DNA of 38,300 nt, taken from NCBI GenBank assembly GCA_021780305.1, contig JAJXYZ010000043.1, positions 1 to 38,300 on the forward strand. Reading direction: 5' to 3'. How positions within the stretch are numbered: the first letter of the stretch is position 1; every line of letters begins with the position of its first letter. A program made the translations under genes and the position numbers. The notes under the pieces were generated by a model. The model was given only the letters and a program-made list of their open reading frames with translations. It was not told where the DNA came from and ran no database searches. Origin of the DNA: a bacterium. Its GTDB lineage: Bacteria; Patescibacteriota; Saccharimonadia; Saccharimonadales; Saccharimonadaceae. Shown here piece by piece: positions 26,470-36,377 of this stretch.

Positions 26470-28773
26470 ATGGATGTCTTAGAAGACAAAGAAGCAAAAC
26501 TTAATCCCAGCCAAACTGACTATAATCAGCGTTTTAATGAGATAGTAAGCGAAGAAACAAATCCAGACGGAGAATGGAAAGATAATACCGGACAAGACAA
26601 TAGCAAAGGACCATTAGGAGCATCCCCGGCTGGCAACGGATTTAATAAAGTTAACTTCCTAAGGTCAAAAGGTCCGATTACTGGAGTTATCGTTACGATT
26701 GTAGCTGCCCTTACAGGCATCACCGCGCTAACAGGTATGCCTGCCTTGATTGTCGTACAGGTAAGAGAAGTACTATTTGGCTCTTTAAACGACGCCGAGC
26801 CAGCCTTAAGCACCCGAACTACGTTAATGATGTCTCAAAAAATCAGTAGTGTTAGTAACGCCTTCAATGAATCGGCTGATGGCGTCTGTGGTATTAAGTG
26901 TAAGTTCGGCACGATAAGCGAAACCATGAAATTGAATTTGGAGTCGCCAAACAATAAATTTAAAGTAGAGTTTGACGCTAAAAAATTTGGTGGAAGATAT
27001 GTTATTAAAAGCTTAACTTTTCCAGATGGGCATACTGTAACTAACGGTGCCGATTTTAAGCAAGCCTTAAACGACCCAGTCCGCGGATCTGCTTTTAATA
27101 AAATATTTAATTCAAAAACAGCTTATTTATTAAATAGTAAGTTTGGAAATGCAATAAAAACCAAGTTAGGTATAGACAAATTAGCTAAGTGGACCGGTGA
27201 GACAAAAGAGAAAGCCGTAGCTTCGTTACGTGAAGCGCTTGGGCTTCAGGGTGACAGCGCGGCGACCGACCCCACTTTAAAACTCTCGCCGGAGGAACGT
27301 GCCCGTTCCGGACCATTGAAACCCGTGTTTGAAGCTATTGATACCGTTAAAGCGAAGTCTGGTGAAAAAATAACAAACATAGCTGGAGGTGCCTGTACAC
27401 TTTATGATGGAGCCAGGGTTATTACTTTTGCCGAGAAAGCTAAAAAGATCGCCGCCTATGCCGCCTTTGCTATGCTTTTTCTAAACCTAGCGGATAAAAT
27501 TAAAGCTGGCGACAATCCAGATCCAGATGTAGTAGCTCAGGCGGGTCGTCAATTGACGGATTATCAGACGAATAAAACCAATGCCGACGGTACTCCAAAT
27601 GTTTATTACGGCAAATCTGCAACTGATTCAATCGGTTACCAAATGGGCGCATATCAGGACGCACCAGGGACACTTTCAGCTCAAGATCAAACCTACTCAA
27701 TTGGTCCTACTAATCTGCTGGCTAGTGTTCTAACCGGCGTAACTACATACCTAATTGGAGGTGGCCAAGTAGGAATATCGGCCGCTCATACACTCTGTAA
27801 ATTTGCTAACGACCCGAAAGTTTCAATAGCAATAAGTTGTGGTCCGGAAATAGCGGTCGCCGCTGCGACTGGAATCGAAACAGTGGGTATAGGTGCTGCC
27901 TTATCTGCATTAGAATGTGCCGTCAGAACAGGCATAACTATTTTTGCAATGAGCCAAGTACTTAGTAATTTGATAAGTAAAGCAATAGGCTTTATCGTAG
28001 CAGGTACCGAGATACCAACACTCGACGAGACAACCGTCGGACCACCCGCCGGAAATGCTATTTACAATGGTACTGCAACTATAGCTGGCGCTGAGTCTGC
28101 TACTTATGGCATGATGGCTGGATCAACAGCCGACATTAAACAATACGCTTTAGATACGGCGGCAATTAAAAATCAAAATGACGCGATTGCACGATATGAT
28201 GCCCGAAACACGCCGCTCGATATTCAAAATCAATATTCATTCCTGGGTACATTTATAAGAAGTGCTGGATTAATTAACGGTAAAAGTACATCTGTTTTGT
28301 CTTATGCCAATATTATTGCCTCTATCATTCCTAGGTCATTTGCGAGTCTATTAAGTCCCGCTTCGGCAGCATCTAATATTACAGCAGCGGAGGCGAAAGC
28401 AAATCTTTATAATAATCAGTGTCAGGATCAAAGCCTAAAAAGCATAGGTGTTGACGGAAATGCATTTTGTATACCATCGTTTGTTATGAGTAAGAGCGAA
28501 CTTAATGCCAACGGCAACAATGTTCTTGATGCTATGATTAACAGTCATAATATCGACTCAATTACTGGCGATGCTATACCTGGGTCAGACTACCAAAAAT
28601 ATTTAGATAATTGCCCAAACAGGGTTGACCCACTAGGTGAGACTCCGGCTTCCATCGCTGACGATGATTACGAATGGAAGGTTGGATTGCGCTGTACTGA
28701 AAAATCAGCCCTGTTGAGTAACTTTAGAGACTACACAATGGATAAATCAATTAACGATACAATGGATGAATAA
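26470..28773 (+). CDS. Large membrane protein in T4SS-like operon, function unknown
   Basis: 767 aa; hydrophobic segments GPITGVIVTIVAALTGITALTGMPALIVVQ and KIAAYAAFAMLFLNLA; several Cys; followed directly by the lysozyme/CHAP gene. Confidence 0.7.
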   Translation: MDVLEDKEAKLNPSQTDYNQRFNEIVSEETNPDGEWKDNTGQDNSKGPLGASPAGNGFNKVNFLRSKGPITGVIVTIVAALTGITALTGMPALIVVQVREVLFGSLNDAEPALSTRTTLMMSQKISSVSNAFNESADGVCGIKCKFGTISETMKLNLESPNNKFKVEFDAKKFGGRYVIKSLTFPDGHTVTNGADFKQALNDPVRGSAFNKIFNSKTAYLLNSKFGNAIKTKLGIDKLAKWTGETKEKAVASLREALGLQGDSAATDPTLKLSPEERARSGPLKPVFEAIDTVKAKSGEKITNIAGGACTLYDGARVITFAEKAKKIAAYAAFAMLFLNLADKIKAGDNPDPDVVAQAGRQLTDYQTNKTNADGTPNVYYGKSATDSIGYQMGAYQDAPGTLSAQDQTYSIGPTNLLASVLTGVTTYLIGGGQVGISAAHTLCKFANDPKVSIAISCGPEIAVAAATGIETVGIGAALSALECAVRTGITIFAMSQVLSNLISKAIGFIVAGTEIPTLDETTVGPPAGNAIYNGTATIAGAESATYGMMAGSTADIKQYALDTAAIKNQNDAIARYDARNTPLDIQNQYSFLGTFIRSAGLINGKSTSVLSYANIIASIIPRSFASLLSPASAASNITAAEAKANLYNNQCQDQSLKSIGVDGNAFCIPSFVMSKSELNANGNNVLDAMINSHNIDSITGDAIPGSDYQKYLDNCPNRVDPLGETPASIADDDYEWKVGLRCTEKSALLSNFRDYTMDKSINDTMDE

Positions 28774-30005
28774 TGAAAAGCTTATTTAGATTATTATCAT
28801 GGTCACGATTAATAGTTTTTTCTTGTTTATTCAGTTTAGTAATTACACCAATCGCTAACGCAACCAGCGGAACATACGACCCAAGTTTTTATTCTAGCAA
28901 CAATATCTTTTTCTATAACCCAACCGATACGGGCTGTGTAGATGTCACAGCGAGTATCGTTACGTCGCCAAGCAGTAAAGGCAATCAAGAGGCGGCTGCT
29001 AAATTCTTTACATCAACAAACTTTTTAGGTAACGGTGATAAACCAATGAATGCCGTTCAGATGGCGGCTATCATGGGTAATATTCAACAGGAATCAGGTT
29101 TTAATCCAAGCGCCGGACTGGGCGGGTCGCACACTGGCATTATCCAGTGGAATTCGCCTGGCCGATGGAATAGTATAGCGGATCCAAAAACAGACCTTAA
29201 TAACCAACTTAATTTTATAAAAACCGAGCTAGACGGTGGGTATAAGGGTAGTCTTAGCGAGTTTTGGAGTGCATCAGCCCCAGCTGATTTAAATAAAGCG
29301 ACCTTTGCAATAACTAGAAATTACGAAGTTGCGATTAAAGGTAGCGTAACTATACCTACGTCATGGACTGATGATGCAACTGCTACTAGTGGGCTACAGG
29401 ATTGGACGAAGCGAATTGCTTATGCTCAAACCGCCTACAATACCTACGGAAACCTTGCGGGATCAAGTTACACACCTGGGGCTAGATGTGCAGCTGTCGG
29501 TTCCGGCAATTTAGTGACTGGCGGTATGACACTTGATAAAGGAACTGCTTTTATGAACGAGTATAAAAGCCTGCAGCCCACAAATTGGCCCCGCGGTACA
29601 GCAGGTACGCCATATGACATTAACGGCACAAGTTGTTCGGGTGGATCACTTGCGAACTGTGTGGCCTTATCGCAATATTTTATCAATCGATATACGACTA
29701 AAAAGTACGTGCACACCTCTGATGGCCGCGGGGTTGTTAAAGATTTATTAGCTCTCGGCTTTACCGATGGTGGCCACACACCAAAGGCTTATGCAATATT
29801 TAGTCGAGGCAGCGGAAGCTACGGTCACACCGGAGTTGTTTTAGGTATCGATACCACAAGAGGTACAATACTTATCGGTGAGGCTTCGTGTGGAGATCCT
29901 CTAAGTTGGGTTGGCGCCCACATGTATAGCCTAAGTAAATTCTCTAGTAGTGATTATACCTACGCATATACCGATAGTTTATTAAAGGGAGGTGTTTTGC
30001 AATAA
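28773..30005 (+). CDS. Secreted peptidoglycan hydrolase: phage-tail-lysozyme-like plus CHAP-like domain (VirB1-like role)
   Basis: 410 aa; signal peptide; AAKFFTSTNFLGNGDKPMNAVQMAAIMGNIQQESGFNPSAGLGGSHTGIIQWNSPGRW; C-terminal SCSGGSLANCVALSQYF...GSYGHTGVVLGID. Confidence 0.85.
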   Translation: MKSLFRLLSWSRLIVFSCLFSLVITPIANATSGTYDPSFYSSNNIFFYNPTDTGCVDVTASIVTSPSSKGNQEAAAKFFTSTNFLGNGDKPMNAVQMAAIMGNIQQESGFNPSAGLGGSHTGIIQWNSPGRWNSIADPKTDLNNQLNFIKTELDGGYKGSLSEFWSASAPADLNKATFAITRNYEVAIKGSVTIPTSWTDDATATSGLQDWTKRIAYAQTAYNTYGNLAGSSYTPGARCAAVGSGNLVTGGMTLDKGTAFMNEYKSLQPTNWPRGTAGTPYDINGTSCSGGSLANCVALSQYFINRYTTKKYVHTSDGRGVVKDLLALGFTDGGHTPKAYAIFSRGSGSYGHTGVVLGIDTTRGTILIGEASCGDPLSWVGAHMYSLSKFSSSDYTYAYTDSLLKGGVLQ

Positions 30006-30733
30006 TGATTCAATTAAATAAAAAGCAGATACTTATAATTATCTCGATCGGCTTATTGTTTATAGCTCTATTTATTGCTCTGTATTTCTTCACTAGACCC
30101 GTAAGTAAATATGGTAACGGTATAAATATTAGTGGTTATGATAAATATATTCCTAATCTACCAGCTGATAGACGAGATTCTATAGATACTGCTTTATATA
30201 AAATTACAAAAAATAATTCTAATAATTCCAATGTAAGTATTAAAGACGCAATAATAAGAGGCGACTCTGTTACATATAATTATGACAAACCCACGAACGT
30301 TAACTCTGGTTCGTTTATAGTTGATATGCAAAGCATTAAACAATCCTATCTAATAACCTACGAGTGGTCATCGGATGTCAATAATGCTAGTCTGTCTGGC
30401 TATAGCGTCGCGGCGGCATGCTTACCAGCTAATAAACTTATATATGGTGATTTTAGTTGTAAAGATGATTTCTCTAGTCCTACAAACAACTCGAGCCGCG
30501 ATCCCATATTAGATTATTTACCGTACACAACTTTTAATTATGTCGTAACCGCAACTACGAACACTCCAAATAAAGTTGAGCTTGATGCTAACATTATCCT
30601 TTATTCATCAGATACGATTGATGGTAATAGAGATAGCTCGATTAATAAATACGAGTCCGAGATTACAGATTGGATAAAATCTAAGGGCTTAAATCCTAAT
30701 AATTATCTTATTAATTATTCGATTAGCGGTTAA
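30005..30733 (+). CDS. Single-TM membrane-anchored protein, unknown
   Basis: 242 aa; N-terminal ILIIISIGLLFIALFIALYFF; last gene of the T4SS-like + strand run. Confidence 0.65.
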   Translation: MIQLNKKQILIIISIGLLFIALFIALYFFTRPVSKYGNGINISGYDKYIPNLPADRRDSIDTALYKITKNNSNNSNVSIKDAIIRGDSVTYNYDKPTNVNSGSFIVDMQSIKQSYLITYEWSSDVNNASLSGYSVAAACLPANKLIYGDFSCKDDFSSPTNNSSRDPILDYLPYTTFNYVVTATTNTPNKVELDANIILYSSDTIDGNRDSSINKYESEITDWIKSKGLNPNNYLINYSISG

Positions 30734-30737
30734 ATTA

Positions 30738-31778
30738 CTATAATTTTATAATAGTTACTTCCTTTTTACCGACATCTGGTAATTTTACAGAGCTAATAAT
30801 AGTTTGGTTATCGGTTATTAGTAATTGATTTTGCCTATTATCATCAAGTTCCGAAAAAACATCATCCAGTAGAATAATAGGTTTAATGTCAGTTATTTGT
30901 TGAATAATATCTACTTCTAAAAACTTCAAAGCTAGTACAATACTGCGTACCTCACCGCGTGAGGCGACCGCTAAGGCCTCGGTGTAGTTATACTTAAATA
31001 TCACATCGTGTCGGTGTGGGCCAATACTCGTAAAGCCGATTATTTTATCTTTTTCAATATGGGCGTGATATTCGGATAATAATTTTTGTTTAATATCACC
31101 AATAATAGTGTGTGAATAATGCATTGATACAATATCGTTCGAATTGGCGATTTTATTATAATAATCATTCAGCTGACTATTTAATTTTTCGATAAAAATA
31201 ATTCGTTGTTCAATAATATATGAACCGTATTCACTAAGTGCAATATTCCAGACAAATAAGTCGTCGTTGGATATATATTTATTTTTAAGTAAACTGTTAC
31301 GTTGCCGCAATGCCCGTTCGTATTTATGTAAGGAGGTTTTATATTGTGGATTAAGCTGGCTAATAAATCGATCAATAAATTGGCGGCGCCTAGTAGGGGA
31401 GCCATGTAATAATCGTAAGTCATCTGGCTCAAATAAAACAACCGGGTGTTGGTGTTTTGGAATGAGCCGATAATTCACTTTATCGTCAATTACAAATTGC
31501 TTACGACCGGTTGTCCTTGAGGGATCAAATTTAATTGTTCGGCTGTTATCGTCGTCGAATTCAACATTAATACTCCACCAAGGTTTATCGTGGCGTAATA
31601 TTTCACTGTCGCTGCCTTTAAACGAACTACCTTGCAGACTAATATACAGTGATTCAAGTAGCGATGTTTTACCACTACCATTACTACCGGTAATAACTGT
31701 TACGGTAGGTGAAAGCTTGATCGTCAGATTATCGTGTGATCGAATATTCTGGACTGTTAATTTGGTGACCACCGCCAT
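30738..31778 (-). CDS. recF: DNA replication and repair protein RecF
   Basis: 346 aa; LTVQNIRSHDNLTIKL, VITGSNGSGKTSLLES, LHGSPTRRRQFIDRFI, ILLDDVFSELDDNRQ. Confidence 0.96.
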   Translation of the reverse strand: MAVVTKLTVQNIRSHDNLTIKLSPTVTVITGSNGSGKTSLLESLYISLQGSSFKGSDSEILRHDKPWWSINVEFDDDNSRTIKFDPSRTTGRKQFVIDDKVNYRLIPKHQHPVVLFEPDDLRLLHGSPTRRRQFIDRFISQLNPQYKTSLHKYERALRQRNSLLKNKYISNDDLFVWNIALSEYGSYIIEQRIIFIEKLNSQLNDYYNKIANSNDIVSMHYSHTIIGDIKQKLLSEYHAHIEKDKIIGFTSIGPHRHDVIFKYNYTEALAVASRGEVRSIVLALKFLEVDIIQQITDIKPIILLDDVFSELDDNRQNQLLITDNQTIISSVKLPDVGKKEVTIIKL

Positions 31779-31784
31779 AATTAA

Positions 31785-32885
31785 CTAACTTTTAAGTGGC
31801 ATAATAATATGGTAATAATTAGTGTTTTTATCAGCCGACTTTAAAACACAAGGCGCTAGCTTACCGCTAAAACTAAACAAAACACTGTCGCCATCAATCA
31901 CCGAAAGGGCTTCATTTAAATAACGTGAATTAAGAGTTACTTGGCCATCGCCAGCGACATCAGCACTAGCCTCAGATGTGTTTTCACCAAGTTGTGAAGC
32001 AATTGAATGAATTGAGATACTTTTTTTAGCTTCATCAGCAGTTAAGGTGATACTACCACCAGATTCACGCGCAAATAAACCTGCAATTTTAGTAATTCTA
32101 ACAAAATCAGATTTATCAATCGTAATATTCGTACTAGTTGTTTTTGGCACTAATTGGCGATAGTCTGGAAAGTTACCATCAATTAAACGGCTAATAACTT
32201 CCGTGTCATTAATCCTAAAACGAACTTGAGTTTCATCAAATAAAATATCGATTTCTTGACTGTCATCAGTAATACTACGCAAAACTTCTTGTAATGTCTG
32301 CGTTGGTATAATCGCCGAAACTTCACTTTTTGTATCAATTAATTTGCGTTCTGATAGGCGATAACCATCAGTCGCGGCTAGGATTAATTGACCTTCGTGT
32401 GAATGCCAATAAACACCAGTTAAAACCGGGCGAGTTGAATCATTACTCGTCGTAATAATTGTTTGTGAAACCGCTTGTTTAAAATCTTCGGTTTTAATAT
32501 TGTAACTAATTGATGATTCTTCAGAAATTGTTGGTAATTCTGGAAAGTCATCAGCAATCACACCGTTAATAATTGAGGTATACTTGCCACTTTTAATATG
32601 TAGGTTACTACCAACGACTTTTAAATCAACCGATTCTTTTGGAAGGTTAGAAATAAACTCAGAAATAAGGCGAGCGGGGACTGTGATAGCACCCGGTTTA
32701 AGTACTTTTGCACCAATATACTGCGTGGTGGCAATCTCTAAATTAGTAGCGGCTACAAGTAAACGATTACTGTCAGTTCGAAGTAATATATTACCTAAAA
32801 TTGGAAGTTGGGTTTTACTACTAGCAACTCGTCCAACGGCTGAAAGTGCTTTTGCAAGGTTATCTTGGGTGACTGAAAGTTCCAT
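31785..32885 (-). CDS. dnaN: DNA polymerase III subunit beta (sliding clamp)
   Basis: 366 aa; MELSVTQDNLAKALSAVGRVASSKTQLPILGNILL...; C-terminal YYHIIMPLKS; dnaA-dnaN-recF order. Confidence 0.97.
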   Translation of the reverse strand: MELSVTQDNLAKALSAVGRVASSKTQLPILGNILLRTDSNRLLVAATNLEIATTQYIGAKVLKPGAITVPARLISEFISNLPKESVDLKVVGSNLHIKSGKYTSIINGVIADDFPELPTISEESSISYNIKTEDFKQAVSQTIITTSNDSTRPVLTGVYWHSHEGQLILAATDGYRLSERKLIDTKSEVSAIIPTQTLQEVLRSITDDSQEIDILFDETQVRFRINDTEVISRLIDGNFPDYRQLVPKTTSTNITIDKSDFVRITKIAGLFARESGGSITLTADEAKKSISIHSIASQLGENTSEASADVAGDGQVTLNSRYLNEALSVIDGDSVLFSFSGKLAPCVLKSADKNTNYYHIIMPLKS

Positions 32886-33168
32886 TGTTATTATTGTTAC
32901 CTTTCTTTAAATTCTTTTTAGGGCTCTTAATAATAGGGCTTGTGGATAATAGGTATAACTATCATTTAACAGATTAAAAATGTAGTTTTTTAGTGTGTAT
33001 AATTGGTCGGCAAACGTGGTTAAAAATAGGTTACAAACTTGTAGTTGTACGTTGATTGATGGTTGGTATTGATAGTGGGTTATGGTAGTAGGGGATGAAA
33101 TATCACTGTTTGTAAACCGGTTATTAGACTGCCTGTACACATTTTTTACCCAGGCATAAAGTATAGTA

Positions 33169-34548
33169 TTATGCATATAATTTCTCCCGGATTGAGGCGA
33201 CTTGTTCACGGACTAAATAATCTAATTTAATTGCCTTTTCAATCTTTTCAACTGAGTGAATAGCAGTCGTGTGATCTTTTCGTCCTAATTCATCGGCGAT
33301 TTTTGGAAAGCTCATATGTAGTTCACTGCGAAGTAGGTACATCGCAATTTGCCTAGGTACCACAATATGTTTATCACGTTTTGGACTACAAACTTCTTCA
33401 ACTTTGAGCTGGAAGTGTTTAGCAGTTTTTTCAACAATTTGCTTGCTAGTGATGTATTGAGGGCGTGAATGACGAACATTCCCAAGAAGACCTTCAGCGG
33501 TTGAGATATCTGGGCTGATACCACGCATTTCGGCGTAGGCTAATAATTGATTTAAAGCGCCTTCAAGTTCACGAATATTAGTTTTTATATTGTTAGCTAG
33601 GTATTCGACAGTTTCTTGACCGAGTTCAATACCTGATAATGACGCCTTAGCTTTTAAGATTGCGCATCGTGTTTCAAAATCAGGCATCTGAATATCAATT
33701 GACATACCCATTTCAAAACGGCTACGTAGACGTTCAGTTAAGGTTGGAATGCTTTTTGGTGGCTTATCACTACTGATGATAATCTGTTTATTATTTTGGT
33801 GTAGGTGATTAAAGGTGTGAAAGAACTCTTCCTGAGTTTTTTCTTTACCGGCAATAAATTGCATATCATCAACAATCAACACATCAACATTGCGATATTT
33901 CTCGGAAAAACCTTTTTTCTTGAAACGAATACTGTCTAGAAACTCACTCACAAATGTTTCACTGCTGATGTATAAAACCCTGGTGCCTGGTTGGTTTTTA
34001 ACAATCTCATTACCAATTGCTTGCATTAAGTGAGTTTTACCAAGGCCAACACCACCATATAGATAGATTGGATTATATTTAACACCCGGGTTAGCTGCGA
34101 CAGCCTGAGAAGCGGTATAGGCTAGGTCATTACTTGATCCAACAATAAAACTATCGAATGTATAACGAGGATTAAGACCACCAGCTGTAAGTGGTGATTT
34201 TGTTTGATATGCGGTTGAATTGCTTGATGGTAATAAACTTTCGGCAGTTTGAGTTTGATCACTGCGGTTTACAGTCGTTTCACGATTAATATGGGTGCGT
34301 TTGCCGGTTGCGGTAATTGTGTAGTTGATTCGCTTTGGGCTAACACCGTTTTTGGCGAGGATTTCGAGGATTTGATCATTGAACTTTACTTCAAACTGTT
34401 TCTTCGCAAAGATATTAGGAACCGAGATAGTTACGCCGGATTCATCATTATTAACAAGTTCGGTGTTTTTAAACCAGGTAGTAAACGTCGCATGCGAGAC
34501 TGATAACTCGATTTCCCCAAGGACACTTTGCCACAATGCGTGATGCAT
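33169..34548 (-). CDS. dnaA: Chromosomal replication initiator protein DnaA
   Basis: MHHALWQSVLGEIELSVSHATFTTWF; YLYGGVGLGKTHLMQAIGNEI; VDVLIVDDMQFIAGKEKTQEEFFHTFN; DHTTAIHSVEKIEK. Confidence 0.98.
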   Translation of the reverse strand: MHHALWQSVLGEIELSVSHATFTTWFKNTELVNNDESGVTISVPNIFAKKQFEVKFNDQILEILAKNGVSPKRINYTITATGKRTHINRETTVNRSDQTQTAESLLPSSNSTAYQTKSPLTAGGLNPRYTFDSFIVGSSNDLAYTASQAVAANPGVKYNPIYLYGGVGLGKTHLMQAIGNEIVKNQPGTRVLYISSETFVSEFLDSIRFKKKGFSEKYRNVDVLIVDDMQFIAGKEKTQEEFFHTFNHLHQNNKQIIISSDKPPKSIPTLTERLRSRFEMGMSIDIQMPDFETRCAILKAKASLSGIELGQETVEYLANNIKTNIRELEGALNQLLAYAEMRGISPDISTAEGLLGNVRHSRPQYITSKQIVEKTAKHFQLKVEEVCSPKRDKHIVVPRQIAMYLLRSELHMSFPKIADELGRKDHTTAIHSVEKIEKAIKLDYLVREQVASIREKLYA

Positions 34549-34559
34549 ATCGATTAAAC

Positions 34560-34800
34560 ACTCCCTTAAAAACACACTTTATTAACATCAACTATACTAG
34601 AGTAAAATGTTTTCCACAACCACAAGACGATAGTTAAAAAGCGAGGCTAAATAGAGGTACCGGTTATACACAATATAGATTGACCACTGTAAATATGTGG
34701 ATAAAGTCGATGTAACTGTGGATAAAAATACATAGGCATATAATCCTTCGGTGTAAAATTCAAGACTTATCTTGTAAAAAGAGGTCGTTTTAGGTAAGAT
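34560..34800. other. oriC: Probable chromosomal origin of replication (oriC)
   Basis: AT-rich divergent dnaA/rpmH intergenic region with DnaA boxes TTATACACA (34664-34672), TGTGGATAA (34696-34704 and 34717-34725) and a one-mismatch TTTTCCACA (34610-34618). Confidence 0.85.
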
Positions 34801-34809
34801 GTATAGGAT

Positions 34810-34947
34810 ATGCCAAAGCGAACATTCCAACCACACACCCGTCATCGTGCCAAGACTCACGGTTTTCGTGCACGTATCGCTACTAAAGCGGGACGCGCTG
34901 TTATTAAACGACGCCGCATCAAGGGCCGATCTAGACTGACAGTCTAG
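34810..34947 (+). CDS. rpmH: 50S ribosomal protein L34
   Basis: 45 aa, below the ORF-track cutoff: [45 protein letters not shown]. Confidence 0.97.
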   Translation: MPKRTFQPHTRHRAKTHGFRARIATKAGRAVIKRRRIKGRSRLTV

Positions 34948-34956
34948 GTAATAATT

Positions 34957-34985
34957 ACACCGCCGGTAACGTGCGGTGTTTTTTA
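34957..34985 (+). terminator. Intrinsic terminator/attenuator between rpmH and rnpA
   Basis: acaccgc (34957-34963) / gcggtgt (34973-34979) followed by a T tract. Confidence 0.8.
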
Positions 34986-35004
34986 TAGGTTATAATAAAA
35001 ACCA

Positions 35005-35358
35005 ATGATTCCATTTAATAATCGCTTCCATGGCCATAGTAGTCTAAATTATGTTTATCGAAACGGACAAGTTTTTCGCTCACGTTTTGCGACATTAAAA
35101 TTTAGCCCAAATTCGAAGCGTAGTATGTCTCGTATTGCAGTGGTGGTTGGCAAAAAAGTTATTAAAAGTGCCGTGTCGCGTAATCGGATTCGTCGTCGAA
35201 CCTATGAACATATCCGTCAAAAAATGCCACAATTTAACAATAACTACGACTTAATAATCATTGTTTCGTCAAGTGAGCTTATGACGATGCCAGCGCCGGA
35301 ATTTATGGTCCAAATTGATCAGCTACTTGACCAAGCTAAACTGTATAAAACTGTTTAA
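35005..35358 (+). CDS. rnpA: Ribonuclease P protein component
   Basis: 117 aa; RIAVVVGKKVIKSAVSRNRIRRRTYEHIR; position after rpmH. Confidence 0.93.
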   Translation: MIPFNNRFHGHSSLNYVYRNGQVFRSRFATLKFSPNSKRSMSRIAVVVGKKVIKSAVSRNRIRRRTYEHIRQKMPQFNNNYDLIIIVSSSELMTMPAPEFMVQIDQLLDQAKLYKTV

Positions 35359-35417
35359 CTCTGGTATAATTAAGGTTAGATTAGTGAATTCGTATTATTT
35401 TTGGAGCCTTTAACTAA

Positions 35418-36374
35418 GTGAATATTTTTGACATCTTTATAATAAAGCCGATTTTTAACCTGCTAATCGGGCTTTATAGTTTAATTCCTGGTGGCGACTT
35501 CGGGCTTTCCGTTATTATCTTTACGATTATTGTTCGAATGCTTTTGTGGCCACTGTTAAAACGCCAGTTGCATCAAGTTACCGCGATGCGCAAAATGCAG
35601 CCAGAACTGAACAGAATCAAAAAAGAGACAAAGGGAAACAAGCAGCTTGAATCGATGCAAATGATGGAGCTGTATAAAAAACACGGCGTAAATCCATTTC
35701 GCTCAATTGGTATTTTATTAATTCAATTACCGATTTTTATCGCACTTTATCAGGTTATTCAGATATTTACACTTCACCGTGACCAAGTGGCCAGCTATAC
35801 CTATGGTTTTTTGCAAAATGTCGAACCAATCAATCAATTAATTCATCATCCAGAATTATTTAAAGAAAAACTATTTGGTGTTATTGATCTAACAGCACAT
35901 GCCTTAGGTGGACCAAATGGTGTTAATGTTTTTCTTGTTGTCTTGGCGATTCTAGCGGCGATTACACAGTATATTATGTCCAAGCAGACCTCGCCACAAA
36001 CCGGTAGCAAACGGCGCATTCGCGATATTATGGCCGAGGCGGCTGATGGCAAACAAGCCGATCAGGGCGAGATGAATGCTGTTGTTATGGGTAAAATGAC
36101 CAACATTATGCCGTTTTTCATGCTATTTATTATGTTGAACCTTCCAGGTGCCCTAGCGCTGTATTATGCCGTTTCAAACATTGTTGCAGTCATCCAACAG
36201 CACTATATTTTAAAACAAGATGTTGAAGAAATGGAAGAAATGGTTGACAATGAGCCCAAGGCCATTGGAAAGAAGGCTACTGCAAAGGCCCGAGCAAAAC
36301 TAGCAACCGAGGGGAATGTTATTCGTATCGTTGCCAAGGACACTAACCCGGGTAAGTTAAAAAAGAAGGGATAA
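35418..36374 (+). CDS. yidC: Membrane protein insertase YidC
   Basis: 318 aa, GTG start; GLSVIIFTIIVRMLLWPLLKRQLHQVTAMRKMQPELNRIKKE; NLPGALALYYAVSNIVAVIQQHYI. Confidence 0.95.
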   Translation: MNIFDIFIIKPIFNLLIGLYSLIPGGDFGLSVIIFTIIVRMLLWPLLKRQLHQVTAMRKMQPELNRIKKETKGNKQLESMQMMELYKKHGVNPFRSIGILLIQLPIFIALYQVIQIFTLHRDQVASYTYGFLQNVEPINQLIHHPELFKEKLFGVIDLTAHALGGPNGVNVFLVVLAILAAITQYIMSKQTSPQTGSKRRIRDIMAEAADGKQADQGEMNAVVMGKMTNIMPFFMLFIMLNLPGALALYYAVSNIVAVIQQHYILKQDVEEMEEMVDNEPKAIGKKATAKARAKLATEGNVIRIVAKDTNPGKLKKKG

Positions 36375-36377
36375 GCC

